In this document: piece after piece, positions 24,920 through 35,708 of the stretch
Layout of the letters: each line of letters opens with the position of its first letter
How positions within the stretch are numbered: position 1 is the first letter of the stretch
Notes under the pieces: model-generated
Seen by the model: the letters and a program-made list of their open reading frames with translations, nothing else
What the model was told of the DNA's origin: nothing
Database searches by the model: none
Made by a program: the position numbers and the translations under genes
NCBI GenBank assembly: GCA_000828975.1
Contig: AP014683.1
Coordinates: forward strand, 1,379,520-1,443,519
Length of the DNA stretch: 64,000 nt
Direction: 5' to 3'
Source of the DNA: Burkholderiales bacterium GJ-E10
GTDB taxonomy: Bacteria > Pseudomonadota > Gammaproteobacteria > Burkholderiales > Burkholderiaceae_F

Positions 24920-27181
24920 CTACTCGGGCTGGATCAAGGGCACCGTAAGCCATTCATCGTCGCCCCGCCTGGCGGCTTCGAGCGATGCCGCGGCTTCGAG
25001 GGCCGACCCTCCGGAATGGTCCCATTGCGGAATACTCGGGTCGGGACGTTGGCGCGCGTATGCCGCGACCTGCTCGGCCGTTCCCGGACGGCAAAGATGG
25101 AACCCCTGCACGACGTCGCAGCCCAGCGAACGGAGCAGTTCGACCTGGTCGATGCGTTCTACGCCTTCGGCCACCACCTTCTTGCCGAGCGCGTGGGACA
25201 TGGTGATCAGCGCAGCAAGAATTGCGACACGGTCGTTTCCGCCGGTCGCCTCCTGCAGGAAGCTGCGGTCGAGCTTGAGGATATGGGCCGGAACCGCCGA
25301 CAGGTTGCTGAACGACGAATACCCGGTGCCGAAGTCGTCGATCGCGAAGGTGACTCCGACGGCCGCGAGTCGGTCCAATGCCTCTCGGGCCGCCGCGTCG
25401 CCATGCAGGTCCATCGACTCGGTGATCTCGATCTCCAGAGCGCCGCGCGGCATCCCGGTGGTCTGCAAGGCTGCGATGACCGTGCCGACGAAGTGCGAGC
25501 GGCGCAACTGCGCAGTCGACACATTGATCGCCACGCGGGGAATCGGCACCCCCATCGCGCGCCAGCGCTGGTGTTGCTCGCACGCCTCGATCAGGACCCA
25601 GGTTCCGATCGCGTCGATGAGTCCGACGCTTTCGGCAAAGGGCAGGAACTCGTCCGGAGTCAGCACGCCGCGGACCGGGTGCTGCCAGCGCAGCAGCGCC
25701 TCGACCGCGAACACGCCCCCGGTTTGCAGGTCGACCAGCGGCTGGAAGTGCAGGACGAATCCTCCGTCCGCAAGCGTCTTGCGCAAATCCGCTTCGAGCG
25801 CAGACCGGTTGCGTGCCGCCACGGCCATTCCTTCGTCGAAATAGGCGTAGCGGTTGCGACCCTCCTCTTTGGCCTTGTACATCGCCGTGTCGGCTTTGCG
25901 CAGCAGCTGGTCCGGATCGCTTCCCGGCGACGGATAGGTCGCGATGCCGACCGTCGCGCCGATGTGGACCGGTTTGCCGTCGAGGTCGAAGCGCCGGGAC
26001 AGGGCCGCAATCAACTGTCGCGCGATCGATCCCGCGTCGCGCGCATCGGCAAGGTCGGTCAGCACGATCACGAACTCGTCGCCCCCGTGGCGGGCCACGA
26101 CGTCGCTTTCCCGGAGGTTCTTGCGGATCCGCTCCGCCGCCGCCCGAAGAAGGGCGTCGCCCGCCGCATGTCCCAGGGTGTCGTTGATCGTCTTGAACCG
26201 ATCGAGATCGAGGAGCAGCACCGCTCCCTGGGTCTTCCGGACTTCGGCCGCCGCCAGCGCGGAGCGGAGGATCGGCAGCAGCGCCCGACGATTGAGCATC
26301 CCGGTCAGCGCGTCGACGTGCGCGAGGGCCTTGATGTTGCGGTTGTGCTCGACCATCCTGCAGGTCATGCGCAGTCGACCGACCAGGTCGCCAACCAGAT
26401 CGCGCTGTTCTTCGGTGAGATGGGGCGGTCGATGGAATCCCAGGACGATCGCGCCGCGTACCTTGCGCGTCCCGGGAATGGGAAATACGGAAAAGGCCGG
26501 TGCGGGTCGGCGGGTTGCCAGGATTTCGGCAACCGCCTCGGGAATGGGCAGGGCTTCCTGCCAGTGCAGGACCGCCTGGCCGGGCAGACGGGCGGACCAG
26601 TCCTTGTTCGATTCGACCTCCATCCGCTCGATGTCGTCGGCCTTGTCAGACCAGTTGCCATAGACGAGCGTGCGTGCGGCCGACGGAACGTCATCCAGAA
26701 CCACGCCGACGAGTTCGGCTCCGGTGACACCACGCAGCAGGCGGATTGCGCTCTTTGCGATGGCGTCGAGATCCATCGAAGCGAGGATCTCCCGGTCGAT
26801 GTGCAGCAGGGCGGCGTGCGCGGCGACGCTCAGCCCGACCTGCCGGGACGCCTGTTCGAACGGCTGGCCGAGCGCTCCCGCCGAGTTGGCTGCCGGGGGC
26901 GCGGCAATTCCCTGGCGGCTGATCCGGCGCAGCGCCCGGTTCAGGCGCGCGGACCTCGCGATTGCGCCGCCCCGGCGCACGAGCGCCAAGCCGATGAGGA
27001 CCAGAATCAGACCCGAGGCCAGAACGAGGCCGGCATCGACTCGGGCGGAACCGTGGCTGCGCCACGCCAGATCGACGAATACGGCGAGGAGTCCCGCGAG
27101 TTCGACCAGATCAAAGGCACGTTCCGGGTTCCCTGACCAATGCAGGACCTTGCGCGGCGCAAATCGGGGGCGGTTCGTCAT
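24920..27181 (-). CDS. Membrane GGDEF-EAL protein (diguanylate cyclase/phosphodiesterase)
   Basis: The predicted protein has about 753 residues. Two hydrophobic segments near the N-terminus (about residues 25-65) anchor it. Next comes a GAF-like region (about 115-265), then GGDEF (about 285-445) with LDLDRFKTINDTLGH and ARHGGDEFVIVL, then EAL (about 455-710) with EALLRWQHP, INVSTAQL, DDFGTGYSS, LKLDRSF and VAEGVE. The catalytic residues for both cyclic-di-GMP synthesis and breakdown look intact, so the net activity is not predictable. I favour ATG at 27181; an in-frame TTG at 27214 would add 11 residues. It is divergent from the HTH-EAL-HDOD gene at 27340 across an AT-rich spacer. Confidence 0.92.
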   Translation of the reverse strand: MTNRPRFAPRKVLHWSGNPERAFDLVELAGLLAVFVDLAWRSHGSARVDAGLVLASGLILVLIGLALVRRGGAIARSARLNRALRRISRQGIAAPPAANSAGALGQPFEQASRQVGLSVAAHAALLHIDREILASMDLDAIAKSAIRLLRGVTGAELVGVVLDDVPSAARTLVYGNWSDKADDIERMEVESNKDWSARLPGQAVLHWQEALPIPEAVAEILATRRPAPAFSVFPIPGTRKVRGAIVLGFHRPPHLTEEQRDLVGDLVGRLRMTCRMVEHNRNIKALAHVDALTGMLNRRALLPILRSALAAAEVRKTQGAVLLLDLDRFKTINDTLGHAAGDALLRAAAERIRKNLRESDVVARHGGDEFVIVLTDLADARDAGSIARQLIAALSRRFDLDGKPVHIGATVGIATYPSPGSDPDQLLRKADTAMYKAKEEGRNRYAYFDEGMAVAARNRSALEADLRKTLADGGFVLHFQPLVDLQTGGVFAVEALLRWQHPVRGVLTPDEFLPFAESVGLIDAIGTWVLIEACEQHQRWRAMGVPIPRVAINVSTAQLRRSHFVGTVIAALQTTGMPRGALEIEITESMDLHGDAAAREALDRLAAVGVTFAIDDFGTGYSSFSNLSAVPAHILKLDRSFLQEATGGNDRVAILAALITMSHALGKKVVAEGVERIDQVELLRSLGCDVVQGFHLCRPGTAEQVAAYARQRPDPSIPQWDHSGGSALEAAASLEAARRGDDEWLTVPLIQPE

Positions 27182-27300
27182 GGGTGCTCGGAGCTGGGGA
27201 ATGGGGTCTCGCAAAACATGCCGAAATCGCTAAACTGCGAAAAATGAAACCAGCATAAGCATACCGTGTTTGCGCTATAAAATGCAATATCTATCATTTT

Positions 27301-27309
27301 TGATACAAT
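27301..27309 (+). promoter_or_regulatory. Extended -10 promoter element TGATACAAT
   Basis: TGATACAAT fits the extended -10 consensus (TGnTAnAAT) and sits in an unusually AT-rich island (about 27230-27310), 30 bases before the ATG at 27340. No good -35 hexamer is present, as expected for extended -10 promoters. It probably drives the HTH-EAL-HDOD gene. Confidence 0.45.
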
Positions 27310-27339
27310 TTGCAGATCGAGACGTCGAGGATGTGCCAT

Positions 27340-28782
27340 ATGACCGGTCTGCGCGATCTGCTGCAGTCGAAGAGCGCCGAAGAGGAAGTCTGCTCAACCC
27401 GCGAAGCGGCCGAGATCCTGGGCGTGTCCCTGCGCACCATTCAAGTCTGGGTGGATAACGGCATCCTGGACGCGTGGAAGACGGCCGGGGGGCATCGCCG
27501 GGTCAGCCTCCGATCCGTGCGCCGGGTCAAGGAGGGGCAGTATCCGGAGGCCGGGCCCGAAAGCGACGCCGACCCGGACGTGCTGCTCGCGTACCAGCCG
27601 ATTCTGGACAAGGACCAGAGGACCTACGGCTACGAACTGCTCTATCGAAACGGCACGGCAAAGCGCGCCCGATTCCAGGATCCGGTTGCCGCGACCGCGA
27701 AGGTGATCCGCGTCGCCTTCGGCGAGTTGGGAGTGCTCTCCGCGATGGGCGACGCGGTGTGCTTCGTCAATGTCGATGCGGAGTTGCTTTCCGGCGACGT
27801 GCTCCTGACGCTCCCCGCCGATCGCATCGTGCTGGAAGTGCCGGCGGAAACCGAGCCCACGGACGAGGTGCTGGACCACTGCCGCCGTTTGCATGCGGCG
27901 GGACATCGGCTACTGCTGGACAACTTTGTGCCCGGGGTCAGTCCGGCGCGGCTCCTCCCGGTGACGACGTTCGTCAAAGTCGATTGGCGCAGCGCGCCCC
28001 CGCTGCCGCCGATTTCGAGTTGGCTGCCGTCGGGTACGAAACTCGTCGCCAGTCGCGTCGAGACCCCAGAGGCCTACGCGCTCGCGCAGCAAGCGGGCGC
28101 GTCCTATTTCCAGGGGCACTACTTTGCGAGACCCGACATCGTGCGCGGGACCACCGTTGCGCCGTACCGGATGACGATTCTCGAAGTGTTGGCGATGACC
28201 ATTGCCGATGCCGACCTTGCGGACATCGAACGCCGCATCAAGGTCGATCCGGCGATCTGCTTCAGTCTGCTGCGCCTGACCAACTCGGCCGCGTTTCGCA
28301 GCGCCCGCCAGATCGACAACATTCGCGAGATGATCCTGCTGCTGGGACGCAAGAACCTGCAGCGCTGGCTGCAGGTCCTTCTTTTCGCGCACGAAGGCGA
28401 TCCCGGCCGCGCCCCGAGCCCGTTGCTGCTGGCCGCCGCCTTTCGGGGGCGCCTGCTCGAATACCTCGCGGTCCTGGTGCAGGGCGGGGGCAATTTCCCC
28501 GACAAGGCTTTCATGGTGGGCATGCTCTCGTTCCTCGAAGCCCTGCTGCATGTGCCGCTGTCCGACGTATTGCGCGGGCTGCATCTTTCCGAGGACGTGA
28601 CGGCGGCGCTGCTGCGCCGGGAGGGACCACTCGGGGATCTGTTGTCGCTGGCCGAGGCGCTGGATCGCGCCGACTTCGAGGCGGTGCAGGCGAGGGCGCG
28701 CAGCATCGGGATCGGCAGCGAGCCGCTACGCAGCGGCTTCCTCGATTCCATGCATTTCCGCAGCACGCTGGCCCATGCGTGA
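27340..28782 (+). CDS. HTH (excisionase/MerR-like) - degenerate EAL - HDOD signalling protein
   Basis: This 480-residue protein has three parts. Residues about 15-65 form an excisionase/MerR-like winged helix (STREAAEILGVSLRTIQVWV, then AGGHRRVSLRSVRRV). Residues about 80-270 are EAL-like, but the catalytic motif is GYELLYR and the usual DDFGxG is LDNFVPG, so phosphodiesterase activity is unlikely. Residues about 280-470 form an HDOD domain (RRIKVDPAICFSLLRLTNSA). The EAL-HDOD pair matches the YuxH/CdgJ class of signalling proteins. The added DNA-binding domain suggests a regulator that reads a nucleotide or partner signal. I chose ATG 27340 because GAGG lies 9 bases upstream; ATG 27331 and TTG 27310 are in frame. 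It is divergent from a GGDEF-EAL gene. Confidence 0.87.
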   Translation: MTGLRDLLQSKSAEEEVCSTREAAEILGVSLRTIQVWVDNGILDAWKTAGGHRRVSLRSVRRVKEGQYPEAGPESDADPDVLLAYQPILDKDQRTYGYELLYRNGTAKRARFQDPVAATAKVIRVAFGELGVLSAMGDAVCFVNVDAELLSGDVLLTLPADRIVLEVPAETEPTDEVLDHCRRLHAAGHRLLLDNFVPGVSPARLLPVTTFVKVDWRSAPPLPPISSWLPSGTKLVASRVETPEAYALAQQAGASYFQGHYFARPDIVRGTTVAPYRMTILEVLAMTIADADLADIERRIKVDPAICFSLLRLTNSAAFRSARQIDNIREMILLLGRKNLQRWLQVLLFAHEGDPGRAPSPLLLAAAFRGRLLEYLAVLVQGGGNFPDKAFMVGMLSFLEALLHVPLSDVLRGLHLSEDVTAALLRREGPLGDLLSLAEALDRADFEAVQARARSIGIGSEPLRSGFLDSMHFRSTLAHA

Positions 28783-28964
28783 TGGTCGGGATCGCGACCG
28801 GTGATGAACGGATCGGGGTGGTGCGGTGGTGCGGCGGAACCCTGCAGGAACCAGCGGAGAAAGGCGGGATGGCGTTCCGGGAACGGATCAGGAACCAGCT
28901 TGATCGACTTCCGGGATGTTCCGCGGGAAGAGCCCCCGAGCAGAACATGAAGCGGAGCGTGTCG

Positions 28965-29049
28965 TGGTGCCCAGGAGAGGACTCGAACCTCCACACCTTT
29001 CGGCACTAGTACCTGAAACTAGCGCGTCTACCAATTTCGCCACCTGGGC
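28965..29049 (-). tRNA. tRNA-Leu (anticodon CAG)
   Basis: Minus strand: the acceptor stem GCCCAGG pairs with CCTGGGC, followed by an A discriminator and an encoded CCA. The anticodon stem CTAGT/ACTAG closes the loop TTCAGGT, giving anticodon CAG. A long variable arm (TGCCGAAAGGTGT) and the TTCGAGTCC T-loop confirm a class II leucine tRNA. The length is 85 bases with CCA. Confidence 0.97.
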
Positions 29050-29065
29050 AACTCAGCGGAGGCAA

Positions 29066-29071
29066 ATTGTA
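29066..29071 (-). promoter_or_regulatory. Possible -10 box of the tRNA-Leu gene
   Basis: TACAAT on the minus strand lies 16 bases upstream of the mature tRNA 5' end, a plausible distance for a short leader. The -35 region is poor. It overlaps the candidate rnr start codon on the plus strand. Confidence 0.4.
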
Positions 29072-31574
29072 CCGTATGCTGCGAACTTTTGCGGGACGCC
29101 GCAGATCTTTTGCAAACGGAACGGAAACGGGGGACGAAATCGCTAGTCGGAATCGAGGAAAGGGAACCCATGCCGGCGCGGCAGCGGCCGCGAACGGCAG
29201 CCGAGGCGCCGAAGGCGCCGACGCCGACGCCACGGCACCCGGCGTACGCCGCCAAGCGGTGCTGGATGCGCTGACCGCCTCGGGTGCGCCGATGCGCATC
29301 GAGGATCTGGCCGCGCAGCTGGGGCCGGCAACCGCCGCCGAGCCCTCGGCCCTGGATGCGGTGCTCGCCGACCTGGAACGAAGCGGGCAGGTCATCCGCA
29401 ACCGCGCGGGCCTGCTGCTGCTCTCGGCGCGGGCGAATCTGCTGGCCGGCCAGGTGCAGGGCCATCGCGACGGATTCGGCTTCCTGATCCGCGACGACCG
29501 CGGCCCCGATGTCGCGCTTCCCGAGCCCGAGATGAGCAAGGTCGTCCACGGCGACCGCGTACTGGTGCGGGTGCGCGGCACCGATCGGCGGGGGCGGCCC
29601 GAAGGCGAGATCGTCGAGGTGGTCGAGCGCCGTACCCACCAGCTGGTGGGGCGCCTGATCAATGAGCGCGGTGTCAGCATCGTGGTGCCCGAGGATCAGC
29701 GCATCCGCCATGACATCCTGGTACCGCCCCATGCGGCCGGCAAGGCCCGCGACGGCCAGGTCGTGGTCGTCGAAATCGTGCAGCAGCCGCAGCGCGACCT
29801 GCAGGCGGTAGGGCGCGTGATCGAAGTCCTGGGGGAGATCGACGATCCCGGCATGGAGATCGAGATCGCGGTGCGCAAGTTCGGCGTGCCGCATCAATTC
29901 GCCGAGCCGGTGCTCGCGCAGGCGCGCAGCCTGCCGCCGGAGGTGGGCAAGGGTGATCTGCGCGGGCGGGTCGACCTGCGCGACGTGCCGCTGGTTACGA
30001 TCGACGGCGAGGACGCCCGCGATTTCGACGATGCCGTGTATTGCGAGCCGATCGCGCGCGGCGGCTGGCGTCTGATCGTCGCCATCGCCGACGTCGATCA
30101 CTACGTCGCGGCGGGTTCGGAGCTGGATTTCGAGGCGCAGAACCGGTCGACGTCGGTGTACTTCCCGCGCCGCGTGATCCCGATGCTGCCCGAGGAATTG
30201 TCCAACGGCCTGTGTTCGCTCAACCCCGAGGTCGACCGCCTGGTGATGGTCTGCGACATGGTGGTGGCGAAGAAGGGGACCGTGCGCGCCTACCAGTTCT
30301 ATCCGGCGGTGATGCACTCGCATGCGCGCCTCACCTATACCGAGGTCTGGGAGGCGCTGTCCAATCCCGCGAGCCGCGCCACCGAGCGCCGCCGCACGCT
30401 GCTGCCCCATCTGCACAACCTGCATGAGCTCTACCTGGCGTTTTCCAAGGCCCGCATCGAACGCGGCGCGCTCGATTTCGAGACCACGGAAACGCAGATC
30501 CTGTGCGACCCGCAGGGGCGCATCGAGCGGATCGTGCCGCGCACGCGCAACGACGCCCACCGCTTGATCGAGGAATGCATGCTCGCGGCCAACGTCTGCG
30601 CCGCCGATTTCCTGCACCGCAAGCGCCATCCCGCCCTCTACCGCGTGCATGAAGGGCCGACGCCGCAGAAGCTCGAAGCCCTGCGCGCGACGCTCAAGGC
30701 GTTTTCGCTCCAGCTCGAAGGCGGCGAGAACCCGAGCCCGCACGACTATGCGCGCCTCGCGGAGCGGGTGCGCACGCGGCCCGATTCGCCGCTGCTGCAG
30801 ACGATGCTGCTACGTTCGATGCAGCAGGCGATCTACAGCCCGCACAACTCGGGGCACTTCGGGCTGGCGTACGAGGCGTACGCGCATTTCACCTCGCCGA
30901 TCCGTCGGTATCCCGACCTGCTGGTGCACCGGGCGATCAAGGCGTCGCTCACGGACCGGCAGTATCAGCCGGCGCTGGGTCCGGTCTTCGGCGGCGACGG
31001 CGAAGGCGAGGCCCTGGTGCGCTGGGAGAAGCTCGGCAACCTGTGCTCGGTCAACGAACGGCGCGCCGACGACGCCTCGCGCGATGTCGAGGCGTGGCTC
31101 AAGAGCTACTACGTTCGCGAGCGGGTTGGTGAAACTTACGCCGGGTCGATCAGCGCGGTCGTGCCGTTCGGCATCTTCGTCGTGCTCGACGAACTGTTCG
31201 TCGAAGGGCTGGTGCACGTTTCCGAACTGGGCAGCGAATATTTCCAGTTCAACGAGGCGACGCATGAATTGCGCGGCGAGCGTACCGGCATGCGCTTCCG
31301 GCTCGGCGACCGGCTCGTCGTCCAGGTCGCGCGTGTCGATCTCGAGGCGCGCCGCATCGACTTCCGGCTGGTCAAGCCGGGCGAGGACCGCCGGATCGAG
31401 GGGGAAAAGGGCGAAAAACGCCCCGCGTCCGCCAAGCGGACTCCGGGTGAGGGCGTGGAGGAGCGGCGCCGCAGGCAGGCGATCCGCGCCGAACGCCTGG
31501 CCGCGCGCCGCGAAAAGCCGCAGGCTGCGGCAGCGCGGGACAAAAAGCCGCGGGCGCGGAAGGGGCGGAAATGA
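29067..31574 (+). CDS. rnr: Ribonuclease R
   Basis: This 835-residue 3'-5' exoribonuclease of the RNB family degrades structured RNA in the cytoplasm. Visible parts: a winged-helix region (about residues 60-110), cold-shock-like OB domains (about 125-260), the RNB catalytic core with DGEDARDFDDAVYCE (the metal-binding aspartates) and HFTSPIRRYPDL, an S1 domain (GSISAVVPFGIFVVLDELFV), and a lysine/arginine-rich tail typical of RNase R. The stop overlaps the rlmB start (ATGA). The N-terminus is uncertain: TTG 29067 has GGAGG 4 bases upstream, ATG 29076 is in frame, and a strong site before ATG 29170 belongs to another frame. The tRNA on the other strand begins only 18 bases away. Confidence 0.94.
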   Translation: MYRMLRTFAGRRRSFANGTETGDEIASRNRGKGTHAGAAAAANGSRGAEGADADATAPGVRRQAVLDALTASGAPMRIEDLAAQLGPATAAEPSALDAVLADLERSGQVIRNRAGLLLLSARANLLAGQVQGHRDGFGFLIRDDRGPDVALPEPEMSKVVHGDRVLVRVRGTDRRGRPEGEIVEVVERRTHQLVGRLINERGVSIVVPEDQRIRHDILVPPHAAGKARDGQVVVVEIVQQPQRDLQAVGRVIEVLGEIDDPGMEIEIAVRKFGVPHQFAEPVLAQARSLPPEVGKGDLRGRVDLRDVPLVTIDGEDARDFDDAVYCEPIARGGWRLIVAIADVDHYVAAGSELDFEAQNRSTSVYFPRRVIPMLPEELSNGLCSLNPEVDRLVMVCDMVVAKKGTVRAYQFYPAVMHSHARLTYTEVWEALSNPASRATERRRTLLPHLHNLHELYLAFSKARIERGALDFETTETQILCDPQGRIERIVPRTRNDAHRLIEECMLAANVCAADFLHRKRHPALYRVHEGPTPQKLEALRATLKAFSLQLEGGENPSPHDYARLAERVRTRPDSPLLQTMLLRSMQQAIYSPHNSGHFGLAYEAYAHFTSPIRRYPDLLVHRAIKASLTDRQYQPALGPVFGGDGEGEALVRWEKLGNLCSVNERRADDASRDVEAWLKSYYVRERVGETYAGSISAVVPFGIFVVLDELFVEGLVHVSELGSEYFQFNEATHELRGERTGMRFRLGDRLVVQVARVDLEARRIDFRLVKPGEDRRIEGEKGEKRPASAKRTPGEGVEERRRRQAIRAERLAARREKPQAAAARDKKPRARKGRK

Positions 31575-32323
31575 GTTCGGCCGCACCACATCGGGTCCTG
31601 GCCGGATTCCATGCCGTGGGGGCCCGCCTGCGCGCCGAACCGGAATCCGTCGAGACCATCTATGTCGACGCCAAGCGGCGCGACGCGCGCATGCAACGCC
31701 TGCTGGCGCAGGCCAAGGAACGGGGCGTGCGCTGCGCGACTGTCGATGCGCCCCGCCTCCAGGGGCTTTCGCCCGACGTTCCGCATCAGGGGGTAGTGGC
31801 ACTGGTGCGCGCGACCCGGCGCACCGGTCCGAGCTTCGAGGAGTTGCTCGACGGCGCCGGCCCGGCCACGTTCCTGCTGCTGCTCGACGGCGTGACCGAC
31901 CCGCGCAATCTCGGGGCATGCATGCGGACCGCGGCCGCGGCGGGGGTCGATGCGGTGATCGCGCCCCGCGACCGCTCGGCGACGCTCGATGCGCCGGCGG
32001 CCAAGGCGGCAGCGGGCGCAGCCGAAGTGCTGCCCCTGGTCACGGTCACCAATCTCGCGCGCGCGATGCGCGACCTGCGGGACGCGGGCGTCCGGATCGT
32101 CGGCGCGGACGCCGAGGGGCCGCGCAGCCTGTACGAATCCGACCTCACCGGGCCGCTCGCCTGGGCGCTGGGTGCGGAAGGCACCGGCCTGCGCCGGCTG
32201 ACGCGGGAGAATTGCGACGAGTTGTTGCGGATCCCGATGGCCGAAGGCGTGGAAAGCCTCAACGTATCGGTGGCGGCCGGCGTCTGCCTGTTCGAGAGCC
32301 GCCGGCAGCGGAGTCTGCCGTAG
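31571..32323 (+). CDS. rlmB: 23S rRNA (guanosine-2'-O-)-methyltransferase RlmB (SPOUT/TrmH family)
   Basis: This 250-residue protein has an N-terminal substrate-binding domain (residues about 8-80, starting VLAGFHAVGARL) and a SPOUT methyltransferase domain. The family motifs are LLLDGVTDPRNLGACMRTA (motif 1), ALGAEGTGLRRL (motif 2) and IPMAEGVESLNVSVAAGVC (motif 3), which form the trefoil knot that binds S-adenosylmethionine. It methylates the ribose of G2251 (E. coli numbering) in the peptidyl-transferase centre. It shares ATGA with the rnr stop, and rnr-rlmB is a widespread operon. Confidence 0.95.
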   Translation: MSSAAPHRVLAGFHAVGARLRAEPESVETIYVDAKRRDARMQRLLAQAKERGVRCATVDAPRLQGLSPDVPHQGVVALVRATRRTGPSFEELLDGAGPATFLLLLDGVTDPRNLGACMRTAAAAGVDAVIAPRDRSATLDAPAAKAAAGAAEVLPLVTVTNLARAMRDLRDAGVRIVGADAEGPRSLYESDLTGPLAWALGAEGTGLRRLTRENCDELLRIPMAEGVESLNVSVAAGVCLFESRRQRSLP

Positions 32324-32370
32324 GCCGGCGCGGTCTGCATCGCCGTGGAGCGCACGGAACGCCCCGCGCG

Positions 32371-33222
32371 TCACATGGATCGACTGCCACGGAAATCAGG
32401 CCCGACGTGATTTCCCGAACCTTCGAGTAGATGCGCGATCCGTGCGCGCCATTCACTGGACATCAGCGGCAACAATTGGGGAAGGCGTTTCTCAAGGAAC
32501 GGTTTGCCGGTAACGACGGACGGATCGATCGCATCGGCCGGATGAACATCGAATTTCCGCAGGACCCCGCGACCAGCAGATCCAAGGGCAATATCTCCGA
32601 TCCGGGCGATCAATTTCAGCATCGGATCCCGATCCGACCGAACTGGCATGCGGGCGCGCGCGCGCCGCAGGTATTCGCGCACGCAGAGGATCGATAGTTG
32701 CGCCTGCCAGATCCCCATATCGTTTTGCTTTTCGGGAATTTTGTGCAGGTTTGCGACTTTGCTTTGCAGGAGCGTGATTGGATCCACTACCCGGATCGTG
32801 CCGATCCCGGCTATTTCCACCGGAATTGCGAGGCGGAGGATGTCTTCCTTGCGCGTCCCGGCCACCCTGCTGATTACATCCACATTGAGGTATTCGCTCT
32901 CCGACACGAAACGCACGGCCTGCCCGATGAGTGCCGTCAACGCCTTTTCATGCGGGAGTACGACGCTGCCTGAGATGGCCTTGGCAAACGCGGCAACGAC
33001 ATCCACGCGGTTGGCCCTTGCCACAAAAAAGTCCGCATCGCGGGTCACCGACCACCGCTGATCGCGGTCGAGCAATCCCATTTCAAGCAGCCAAAAGGCG
33101 AGAGACTGCCCGCCGACCAGAATCGCGTCCGGTTCTCTCGCGGCCGCACCCAGGATGCGGCGCATGTCTTCCTCCCCGATCCGCGCTTCCCGCAGCAGCG
33201 GTTTAATCGGGTTCGATTCCAT
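32371..33222 (-). CDS. Nucleotidyltransferase-fold protein, probable toxin of a TA pair
   Basis: The predicted protein has about 283 residues. The nucleotidyltransferase signature is visible: ILVGGQSLAFWLLE (the GG-L motif), VTRDADFFVA (the DxD metal pair) and YLNVDVIS (the third acidic residue). This pattern resembles the AbiEii/MenT type of nucleotidyltransferases. The C-terminal half is helical with no recognised motif. The gene overlaps the end of the ParD-like gene upstream by 20 bases, so the two are made together. The inferred role is a toxin that adds nucleotides to an RNA or protein target. A plain housekeeping nucleotidyltransferase is less likely given the partner. ATG 33222 is chosen; ATG 33243 is in frame, and neither has a clear ribosome-binding site. 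Confidence 0.72.
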   Translation of the reverse strand: MESNPIKPLLREARIGEEDMRRILGAAAREPDAILVGGQSLAFWLLEMGLLDRDQRWSVTRDADFFVARANRVDVVAAFAKAISGSVVLPHEKALTALIGQAVRFVSESEYLNVDVISRVAGTRKEDILRLAIPVEIAGIGTIRVVDPITLLQSKVANLHKIPEKQNDMGIWQAQLSILCVREYLRRARARMPVRSDRDPMLKLIARIGDIALGSAGRGVLRKFDVHPADAIDPSVVTGKPFLEKRLPQLLPLMSSEWRARIAHLLEGSGNHVGPDFRGSRSM

Positions 33223-33502
33223 GCAGATAGTCGACGCGGACATCCTTCGTCATGTCGATGCGCCCGAAGAGCAGGGTGTCCCGATACTCGATCTCTCCCA
33301 GTTCGAGGCGCTTCCTGTCCAGCTCCTGGCGCGCGTGCAATGTCGCCGCCACGGATTCGTCATGGATCACCGATTTCGATTCGCGTGCGCGGCCGAGCAT
33401 CGCCCAGTACTCCAGCTGCTGCGCGATGGACCGACTCATGATCGACGCCTCGTCGCGGCATGCGATGTAAAGCCGGTCTGAGATGCTGATTGACTTTGCC
33501 AT
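33203..33502 (-). CDS. ParD-like antitoxin
   Basis: This 99-residue protein begins MAKSISISDRLYIACRDEAS, followed by SRSIAQQLEYWAMLGRA. This closely follows the ribbon-helix-helix pattern of the ParD-like antitoxin family, in which the phrase QIEYWARIGR is very common. The remaining 60 residues are charged and probably wrap around the toxin. It is read first in a two-gene operon with the nucleotidyltransferase-fold gene. A 21-base palindrome begins 5 bases before the start codon, as expected for a self-regulating antitoxin. Well supported by sequence pattern and context. Confidence 0.83.
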   Translation of the reverse strand: MAKSISISDRLYIACRDEASIMSRSIAQQLEYWAMLGRARESKSVIHDESVAATLHARQELDRKRLELGEIEYRDTLLFGRIDMTKDVRVDYLHGIEPD

Positions 33503-33506
33503 GTGT

Positions 33507-33527
33507 GGTATTTTGCGGCAATTTACC
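33507..33527. promoter_or_regulatory. Palindromic operator candidate for the ParD-like TA pair
   Basis: GGTA-TT-TTGC-G-GCAA-TT-TACC is symmetric at every base of its four 4-base blocks. It sits 5 bases upstream of the ATG of the ParD-like gene, overlapping the expected promoter or ribosome-binding region. It is the likely binding site for the ribbon-helix-helix antitoxin. Confidence 0.65.
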
Positions 33528-33668
33528 GTATATCGCAATCGATTCGCGCAACCCCGCATAGGCCGCCACTGGCCACGGATCTTTGCGCCGGTGTCGTGCG
33601 TCCGCAACGGCTGCGACCATCTCCGCCTGCATTTGACCGCCGCCGCCGTCCGGTAGCACAATGGCGGC

Positions 33669-35704
<2,036 letters not shown>

Positions 35705-35708
35705 CGGG

